64,000 bases of DNA from Edaphobacter aggregans DSM 19364 (GTDB lineage: Bacteria > Acidobacteriota > Terriglobia > Terriglobales > Acidobacteriaceae), in assembly GCF_000745965.1 (NCBI RefSeq), contig NZ_KN050788.1, forward strand, positions 175,713-239,712, given 5' to 3'. Below are positions 57,811 to 64,000 of this stretch, one piece after another (position 1 is the stretch's first letter; the number at the start of each line of letters is the position of its first letter). The position numbers and the translations under genes are program-made. The notes below the pieces were generated by a model. That model searched no databases and was not told the origin of the DNA. It was given only the letters and a program-made list of their open reading frames with translations.

Positions 57811-58614
57811 ATGAAGCTCTCGCGGGTTGCGGTCGCCTCGGTCATAGCAGCAGTTGGCTGCGTCGGACTGCGAGCGTACCAGCGAGTTGCCGACCTTGGC
57901 TTTGGGAATGACGACTCGCCAACCAATATAAAGGCCGAGTTTTATTGGTCTCGACTGGCGTTTTCCTCCAATCTGCAGGGAATGAGCAGCTTTGGGGGAT
58001 ATGGCTACTGGCGCAGGAATGCGTGGTCCAGGGACTATCCCAAAGCAGACCGGCAGTTTCTGATTGCGATGCATCGGTTGACCCGGATCGACGGCCGGCC
58101 CACGGAGCAGGTGGTCACTCTGGACTCCGACGATATCTTCAACTATCCATGGATCTACGCCGTGCAGGTTCAAATGTGGTCTTTCACGGACAAAGAGGCG
58201 CAGAAACTCCGAGACTACCTGTTGAAGGGCGGATTTCTGATGGTGGACGATTTTCACGGAACGGAAGACTGGGAAAACTTCATGAATGGGATGCGCCAGG
58301 TTCTTCCAGATTTTCCCGTGGAAGACCTTCAAAGTGGTGATGAGATATTCCACAGTCTCTATGACATCGACGACAAGATGCAGATTCCTGGAGAACACTT
58401 TGTACGCACGCGGCGCACTTACGAGAAAGATGGGTATCAGCCGAAGTGGCGCGCGATCCGCGATACCAAGGGGCGGATTATGGTGGCAATCTGCCACAAC
58501 ATGCATTTGGGCGACGCCTGGGAGTGGGCCGATGATCCGAACTATCCAGAAGTATTTGCATCCATGGCTTTTCGCGTAGGCCTCGATTACATCATTTACG
58601 ACATGACTCATTAG
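57811..58614 (+). CDS. Exported DUF4159 protein (paralog 2)
   Basis: The protein of about 267 residues starts MKLSRVAVASVIAAVGCVGLRA, a signal or anchor, with GGAGGTTCTG before the ATG. The DUF4159 domain (RLTRIDGRPTEQVVTLDSDDIFNYPWIYAVQVQMWSF, EAQKLRDYLLKGGFLMVDDFHG, GLDYIIYDMTH) is clearly paralogous to the gene at 55357. It leads the plus-strand operon with the VWA protein, the caspase-like protein and the TPR peptidase. No enzymatic activity is known. Confidence 0.9.
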   Translation: MKLSRVAVASVIAAVGCVGLRAYQRVADLGFGNDDSPTNIKAEFYWSRLAFSSNLQGMSSFGGYGYWRRNAWSRDYPKADRQFLIAMHRLTRIDGRPTEQVVTLDSDDIFNYPWIYAVQVQMWSFTDKEAQKLRDYLLKGGFLMVDDFHGTEDWENFMNGMRQVLPDFPVEDLQSGDEIFHSLYDIDDKMQIPGEHFVRTRRTYEKDGYQPKWRAIRDTKGRIMVAICHNMHLGDAWEWADDPNYPEVFASMAFRVGLDYIIYDMTH

Positions 58615-58649
58615 TTCGGCTAACGAAACATCCCAGGGATCCTGAAGGC

Positions 58650-60932
58650 ATGTTTGAGTTCCTCTTCAAATATCCAAGTCCAGTGTTCACGAAGGGCCGC
58701 CTTGTGCTGCTCTCGACGTGGCCTGGGTGGATGCTGGCAGTACTCATTGCTGTGTTCACGGCCGCACTGGCGCTGGTGACCTATCGGAAGATCTCAACCG
58801 CTGCGCCTAAATTGAAGACCTGGAGAGTCTGGGTCTTGTGGGCTATCCAATCCGGTTTCATCGCCTTGGTTCTCCTCCTGTTGTGGCAACCTGCGATGGT
58901 GGTGGCCGCCTTGACCTCGCAGCAGAATATCATCGCTGTGGTCGTAGACAATTCGCGCAGTATGGCAATAGCAGATAGCGATGGCAAGACCCGTGAGTCA
59001 GCGGCGCTCAACATTCTTGAAAACGGCTTGATATCCCAGATTCAAAAGCGATTTCAGGTGCGCCTCTATCGCCTGGGCGCCAGCGTCACGCGGATCGATG
59101 GACTCCAGAATCTTCAGCCCCAGGATGCCGCCACAAACATCAATGGGGCGCTTAGCAAGCTTGCGGAGGACACTACGGACCTGCCGATTGGTGCGATTCT
59201 TCTGCTGAGCGACGGTGGACAGAACTCAGCCGAAATGGGGGACTCGGGGGTTTCACCCGACACCTTGCAGGCCTTGCGTAATCGGAGATTGCCTGTTCAC
59301 ACGATTGGTTTTGGACGGCCACAGCTTGCGCATGATCTGGAACTGGAGAATATTAGCGTAGCTCCTTCTGCAGTGATCAATTCCCGGTTGTCCGCAGCGT
59401 TGAGCTTTATGCAGCATGGCTTTGCCGGGCAGACGGCGAAGATAACAGTTAAGGATGGAGAAAAAACTCTCTCAACAAGAGACGTTAAGCTTGACCCGGA
59501 CGGAGTTCTTCAAACGGAATCGCTCTTCTTCTCAGCGGGCAATGCCGGAGCGCGGGATCTTCGGTTCGCCGTAGAGCCTCTGCCTGAGGAAGAGAACCTT
59601 AAGAACAACGCGATGACACGATCGGTTCTTGTAAACGACGTCAAGCGACGTGTCCTGTATGTAGAAGGAGAGCCTCGATGGGAGTTCAAGTTCATCCGGC
59701 GTGCCGAGGAGGACGACCCGACCATTCAGCTGGTCTCCATGTTGAGGACCAGCGAAAACAAGATCTATCGCCAGGGGATTAATGATCCGGGTGAACTTGC
59801 CAACGGCTTTCCCACGCGACCGGAGGACCTGTTCGGATACGACGGGATCATTATCGGCTCGGTGGACGCGGATTATTTCTCACCCTTGCAGCGTGAGCTG
59901 CTGCGCGAATATGTGGACCGGAGAGGCGGTGGTGTTCTCTTCCTTGGAGGGCGGATGGCACTGAGTGACGGAGGATGGGGCGCGTCGAGTATCAACGAAA
60001 TGCTTCCGACATTTCTACCCCCCGGGCGCAATAGCTTTCATCGCAATGCGGCGACTGTTGAGCTGACTCCGGCCGGCGCAGAGTCACCCATCACACGGCT
60101 ACTCGACGACCCCGCCAAGAACATGGAACGGTGGAGGAAGCTGACTTATCTCGCGGATTATCAGAACGCCGGATCGCCAAAGCCGGGCGCCCTCGTACTT
60201 GCGCAGATGAACGTCGGACGACGAAAACTTCCGCTGCTCGTAACTCAGAGTTATGGGCATGGTCGTACTGCAATTCTCGCAACGGGAGGGACATGGCGCT
60301 GGCAGATGAGTGAAGCGTTGGGCGATCCCTCGCATAACCTCTTCTGGCAACAGCTGATCCGTTGGCTCGTCGCCGATTCTCCGGGTAGGGTTACCGCTTC
60401 TGTATCGTCACACCTGCTGATGGACGACGAAAAGATTCAGCTGGCCGCCGTGGTCCGCGATCTTCAGTTTCAGCCAGCAGTCAGTTCGCTCGTTGTGGCG
60501 CATATCCTCGGACCTCAAGGGGTTAATTCGTTCATCGATCTGTCTCCGTCGCAGGAGACCCCAGGCAAGTACACGGCACTGTGGAACGCCGAAAAGCCCG
60601 GCGGCTATCTAGCGGAGATAATGGCCACAGACAACGCATCGAAACAGGAGTTAGGACGTGACACCTTAACATTTCGCCGCGAGGACGGTGTGGCAGAGAA
60701 CTTCCACACCGAACAAAACCGCCAGTTATTGCAATTGCTTTCCAACGAGACGAGCGGTCGCTACTGGGAGCCCAATGCAATCAAGGACCTGCCTAACAAC
60801 ATCTCCTATTCCGAGGCGGGCATCTCTGTTCGCACGACCAACCCTCTGTGGAATATGCCCACTGTCTTTCTGGTGCTTCTAAGCCTGCTCAGCGCGGAGT
60901 GGTTATTGCGGCGCAGATGGGGAATAGTATGA
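58650..60932 (+). CDS. Membrane protein with VWA and GATase1-like domains
   Basis: The 760-residue protein has two N-terminal membrane helices (about residues 26-45 and 60-88) and a von Willebrand A-like domain whose metal site is DNSRS at residue 100. A class I GATase-like segment follows (YDGIIIGSVDADYFSPLQRELLREYVDRRGGGVLFLGG), and a C-terminal helix with an arginine tail. This is the layout of BatA/DUF4159-linked proteins in Acidobacteria and Planctomycetes, probably a large periplasmic domain held to the inner membrane. The function is unproven. The ATGA overlap with the next gene shows coupling. Confidence 0.88.
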   Translation: MFEFLFKYPSPVFTKGRLVLLSTWPGWMLAVLIAVFTAALALVTYRKISTAAPKLKTWRVWVLWAIQSGFIALVLLLLWQPAMVVAALTSQQNIIAVVVDNSRSMAIADSDGKTRESAALNILENGLISQIQKRFQVRLYRLGASVTRIDGLQNLQPQDAATNINGALSKLAEDTTDLPIGAILLLSDGGQNSAEMGDSGVSPDTLQALRNRRLPVHTIGFGRPQLAHDLELENISVAPSAVINSRLSAALSFMQHGFAGQTAKITVKDGEKTLSTRDVKLDPDGVLQTESLFFSAGNAGARDLRFAVEPLPEEENLKNNAMTRSVLVNDVKRRVLYVEGEPRWEFKFIRRAEEDDPTIQLVSMLRTSENKIYRQGINDPGELANGFPTRPEDLFGYDGIIIGSVDADYFSPLQRELLREYVDRRGGGVLFLGGRMALSDGGWGASSINEMLPTFLPPGRNSFHRNAATVELTPAGAESPITRLLDDPAKNMERWRKLTYLADYQNAGSPKPGALVLAQMNVGRRKLPLLVTQSYGHGRTAILATGGTWRWQMSEALGDPSHNLFWQQLIRWLVADSPGRVTASVSSHLLMDDEKIQLAAVVRDLQFQPAVSSLVVAHILGPQGVNSFIDLSPSQETPGKYTALWNAEKPGGYLAEIMATDNASKQELGRDTLTFRREDGVAENFHTEQNRQLLQLLSNETSGRYWEPNAIKDLPNNISYSEAGISVRTTNPLWNMPTVFLVLLSLLSAEWLLRRRWGIV

Positions 60933-61891
60933 AGAGGTCACAGGGGCAAAGACGACGCTGCCCAATATTTCATCTGGGAATATTCTGCGCGACCCTGTGC
61001 CTCCCCCTCATCTGTGCTCACGCCACGGCATACTACGTTGTCGTGGCAGGGCTTGGAGGCGAACCGGAATACCAACAGCGCTTCACCGCCGAGGCGAAAG
61101 ACCTCGAGAAGATATTCAAAGCCTCTGGGCCTAATGCGCAGATCTATACGCTGATCGGACAGGACGCCACTGCCGTACGATTAAGAGACACTTTAAGCAC
61201 AGTCGCCCACTCCTCCAAGCCGGAGGATGACTTTGTTTTGATACTGATCGGCCACGGATCTTTTGATGGCATGGTTTACAAGTTCAACCTGGTTGGACCG
61301 GATGTAAGCGATGAAGAAATCGCAGAGCTGTGCAATCGCATTCCGTCTCAAAGACAGCTTATCGTTGATACTTCGAGCGCGAGCGGTGGCGCAATTGCTG
61401 CGCTTCGGCACCCAGGCCGAGCCATCGTCACCGCGACAAAATCAGGTACGGAGAAGAACGCGACGGTCTTCGCACGGTACTGGGTCGAGGCCTTGCAGGA
61501 CACGTCTTCCGATACAGATAAGAGCGATTCGATCAGTGCGCTCGAGGCTTTTACTTACGCCACGAAGAAGACTGCCACCTTCTATGAGTCGCAGAGGCGG
61601 CTCGCGACAGAGCATGCCGTCTTCTCCGACGCTAGCGGCGAGCCTGTTCGCGACGCAGGTGCCAGCCAGGGCGCTCTCCTGTCGAACTTCACCTTACTTC
61701 GGCTTGGGAGTACCCAACAGGCCGCAAACAACCCTGCCAAGCTTGCGCTTCTTGCGAAGAAGGAGGAACTCGAACGGAACATCGATGCCTTGAAGTATCA
61801 GAAAGCCGCAATGGATCCGGCTGATTACAAAAAGCAACTCACAGCGATGTTGTTGGAACTGGCGCGGGTGCAGCAGGAGTTGGACAAGTGA
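60929..61891 (+). CDS. Exported caspase-fold protein lacking the catalytic cysteine
   Basis: The protein of 320 residues starts with a signal sequence (IFCATLCLPLICAHATA). Then comes a caspase/legumain-like domain: YYVVVAGLGGEPEYQQRF, DDFVLILIGHGSFDG with the histidine-glycine pair at 109-110, and QLIVDTSSASGGAIAAL where peptidases have the catalytic cysteine (DxCxSG) but this protein has serines. It is thus probably a pseudo-enzyme or uses another residue. A coiled-coil tail (LAKKEELERNIDALKYQ…ELARVQQELDK) may hold it to a partner. Overlaps of four and one base join it to both neighbours. Confidence 0.85.
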   Translation: MKRSQGQRRRCPIFHLGIFCATLCLPLICAHATAYYVVVAGLGGEPEYQQRFTAEAKDLEKIFKASGPNAQIYTLIGQDATAVRLRDTLSTVAHSSKPEDDFVLILIGHGSFDGMVYKFNLVGPDVSDEEIAELCNRIPSQRQLIVDTSSASGGAIAALRHPGRAIVTATKSGTEKNATVFARYWVEALQDTSSDTDKSDSISALEAFTYATKKTATFYESQRRLATEHAVFSDASGEPVRDAGASQGALLSNFTLLRLGSTQQAANNPAKLALLAKKEELERNIDALKYQKAAMDPADYKKQLTAMLLELARVQQELDK

Positions 61892-64000
61892 TGCGGATAT
61901 CCACACTCATTGCGACCTTGCTGCTAAATGCAACAGTGCTCGCCGCTGCCCCAGCAGACTGCTGGCGATTGCGTAAGCACGGACAGGAACGCGAATCGCA
62001 ATCGTGTTTCGAACTATTGACGAAAAACGGAGAAGCGGCCGTTCGCGCCGAGGGATTCTGGGGTCTTGAGCAATGGGACCGGGCAAATGAGCAATTCCGC
62101 CTCGCAACCCAATCAACAAATAGCGGGCCTGAGATCGAGGTTCGTTGGGGAATGCTGCTACACGAGCGCTTCAATGACAAAGACGCGGCGGATCTCTTCC
62201 GTGAGGCGCTGTCTAAGGATCCGTCGAACGCAGACGCTTATCTCGGCCTCGCTATCGTATCGGCAGATAGCTTCGATGGCAAAGCCTTGCATTATGTCAA
62301 CAAATCTCTCACTCTTGATCCGAAACGAGCAAAGGCCCATGAGCTTGCAGCTAGCCTCGCTCTCGAAAATGACGATCGCGATCTCGCGGCCGCCGAGGCG
62401 GACAAGGCACTTGATCTTGAGAGCGATGCACTCGACGCCATGTCTGTTCATGCTGCGATCGACCTGCTCAACGAACACTCGCCCGACTCCTGGCTTGCGA
62501 GGGTGCGAGCCATCAATCCTCGCTACGGAGCGGCGTATTCACACATAGCCCGCCAGCTTGAGCTTCACTATCGCCAGGATGACGCGGTGACCTACTACCG
62601 CAAGGCGATCGCAGCGGATCCCCGCCTCTGGTCAGCGCACTCCGATCTGGGCATTGGTCTCATGAGACTTGGCCAGCAGGAAGAGGCGCAGAAGGAGCTC
62701 GAACTGAGCTACAACAACGGCTATCGTGACGCCGCTACCGTCAACAGTCTGCGTTTGCTCGACAGCTATAAGAACTACATTACCGTCCGCGACCAAACCA
62801 CGATTTTGATACTTAAGAAGACGGAGGCTGATCTCTTACGCCCATACTTTCAGGACGAACTGCACCGAATCATCGCGGCTTACAACACAAAATACAGATT
62901 AACGCTACCGGGGCCGGTGCAGGTTGAGGCCTATCCCGACCATGAAGACTTCGCAGTCAGGACGATGGGAATGCCCGGGTTGGGGGCGCTCGGTGTGACC
63001 TTCGGCGAAGTCATTGCCATCGACAGTCCATCCGCGCGAAAACCTGGAGACTTCAATTGGGGAGCGACGTTATGGCACGAGATGAGCCACGTCTACGTGC
63101 TTACAGCAACAAAAAACCGCGTTCCGCGATGGTTTACGGAGGGGCTCGCAGTACACGAAGAAGGCGAGCGTTCCCCAGAGTGGGCTAATCGCATCACACC
63201 TGAGGTAATCATCGCTATTCGAGAAAAGAAGCTGTTACCCGTACTCAAGCTGGACCGAGGTTTCGTCTATCCCGAATATCCATCACAAGTGGTCGTCTCC
63301 TACTTTCAGGCAGGTAGTATCTGCGACTTCGTAAAAGAAAAGTGGGGTGAATCAAAGCTGCTTGAGATGGTCCATTCCTATGCTGATCGGAAGACCACGC
63401 CAGAGATGATCAAAAGTAATCTCGATATCACGCCAGAGGAATTCGACAGACAGTATCTGATGTGGATCGATAAACGATATGCCTTTCAGGTCTCTCACTT
63501 TGATCAATGGCGGGAGAGTCTGAAAGCAATCTTGGCCGCCGCGCGCGAGAAACGATGGGACACGGTCATCAAGGAAGCGACGATAGCACTTCCCCTCTAT
63601 CCTGAATATGTAGGCGAGGGTAGCATATATGAGCTTCTAGCTGATGCCTACCGAGCGCAAAACGACACCAAAGCTGAGGCGCGAGTTCTATCTGCTTATC
63701 AGCGCGCTGGGGGCCAGGACCCGGCACTCCTGAAGCACCTGGCGGATATCGAAGAACATGACGGAAACAAGCGCGAAGCTGCAGAGACACTTTCGCGGGT
63801 AATTTACATCTATCCCGTGAACGATGCCGAACTCCACCGGCATCTGGGAGACCTGCTGTATGACCAACAATTCTACGATCAGTCTGCACGCGAGTACGCC
63901 GCTACAGTAGCGTCGAACCCGGTAGATAAGGCAGGAGCACAGTTCCTGCTCGCGAAGGCCTACCTGGCAGCCGGGCATAAGAATGAAGCTGAAGAGAGTG
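61891..64000 (+). CDS. TPR protein with a HExxH peptidase domain (runs off the window)
   Basis: The frame starts at ATG 61891 in a TGATG overlap and continues past the right edge (703 codons here). A signal peptide (MRISTLIATLLLNATVLAAA) is followed by TPR units (such as NADAYLGLAIVSADSFDGKALHYVNKSLTLDPKRAKAHELAA). Then comes a metallopeptidase MA-like domain with WHEMSHVY (HExxH, His396) and a downstream zinc glutamate in WFTEGLAVHEEG (Glu417). More TPRs follow. This is a gluzincin-type layout and it should act in the periplasm. The substrate is not known. Its linkage to the caspase-fold and VWA genes suggests a shared complex. Confidence 0.88.
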   Translation, partial: MRISTLIATLLLNATVLAAAPADCWRLRKHGQERESQSCFELLTKNGEAAVRAEGFWGLEQWDRANEQFRLATQSTNSGPEIEVRWGMLLHERFNDKDAADLFREALSKDPSNADAYLGLAIVSADSFDGKALHYVNKSLTLDPKRAKAHELAASLALENDDRDLAAAEADKALDLESDALDAMSVHAAIDLLNEHSPDSWLARVRAINPRYGAAYSHIARQLELHYRQDDAVTYYRKAIAADPRLWSAHSDLGIGLMRLGQQEEAQKELELSYNNGYRDAATVNSLRLLDSYKNYITVRDQTTILILKKTEADLLRPYFQDELHRIIAAYNTKYRLTLPGPVQVEAYPDHEDFAVRTMGMPGLGALGVTFGEVIAIDSPSARKPGDFNWGATLWHEMSHVYVLTATKNRVPRWFTEGLAVHEEGERSPEWANRITPEVIIAIREKKLLPVLKLDRGFVYPEYPSQVVVSYFQAGSICDFVKEKWGESKLLEMVHSYADRKTTPEMIKSNLDITPEEFDRQYLMWIDKRYAFQVSHFDQWRESLKAILAAAREKRWDTVIKEATIALPLYPEYVGEGSIYELLADAYRAQNDTKAEARVLSAYQRAGGQDPALLKHLADIEEHDGNKREAAETLSRVIYIYPVNDAELHRHLGDLLYDQQFYDQSAREYAATVASNPVDKAGAQFLLAKAYLAAGHKNEAEES

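Overview
The window (about 60% G+C) looks like chromosome of an acidobacterium of the Terriglobales (Edaphobacter/Granulicella/Terriglobus-like). The evidence is a protein of the VWFA-related Acidobacteria family (7623-9443), two DUF4159 proteins, dispersed structured repeats of the kind seen between acidobacterial genes, and a group 1h (high-affinity, atmospheric-H2 type) [NiFe]-hydrogenase locus. No tRNA, rRNA, CRISPR array, prophage or complete insertion sequence is visible.

Layout. 0-30.5 kb is mixed housekeeping and accessory sequence: rpsA, a HIT protein, purA, a VWFA-related protein, a membrane spermidine-synthase-like protein, a frameshifted beta-propeller gene, mutM, oxidoreductases, a ROK protein, sthA, thiE, a quinone oxidoreductase flanked by two copies of a structured repeat, a PadR regulator with its probable operator, an orphan Hcp, and the yceD-rpmF-plsX cluster. 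30.5-48.6 kb is one minus-strand hydrogenase operon of about 18-19 genes. In transcription order it runs: DUF6893 micro-protein, a second small subunit (hhyS2), PAS histidine kinase, LuxR-type response regulator, hhyS, hhyL, a NifU-like protein without its cysteines, DUF5947, DUF6084, a 351-aa unknown, a fused maturation protease, hypC, hypD, hypE, a tandem SIS protein, a Uxx-star thioredoxin-fold protein, hypF, hypA, hypB. 48.9-54.9 kb (minus strand) holds a porin, a periplasmic L-asparaginase, an aspartase with a signal peptide, and an AspT-type antiporter. 55.3-64.0 kb holds two DUF4159 paralogs around a Tat-exported multicopper oxidase. The second DUF4159 gene leads a plus-strand operon with a VWA/GATase-like membrane protein, a caspase-fold protein without its cysteine, and a TPR/HExxH peptidase that runs off the window.

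How it fits together. The hydrogenase operon encodes the enzyme, its NiFe-cofactor assembly (HypABCDEF), its endopeptidase and several conserved proteins of unknown role. The standout feature is a second, highly similar small subunit without its own large subunit, overlapping or abutting a histidine kinase/response regulator pair placed directly before the real hhySL. This is a candidate for a new type of hydrogenase-linked sensing. The asparagine/aspartate genes together suggest deamidation and deamination outside the cytoplasm. Two of them share an unusual two-block upstream element with identical spacing.
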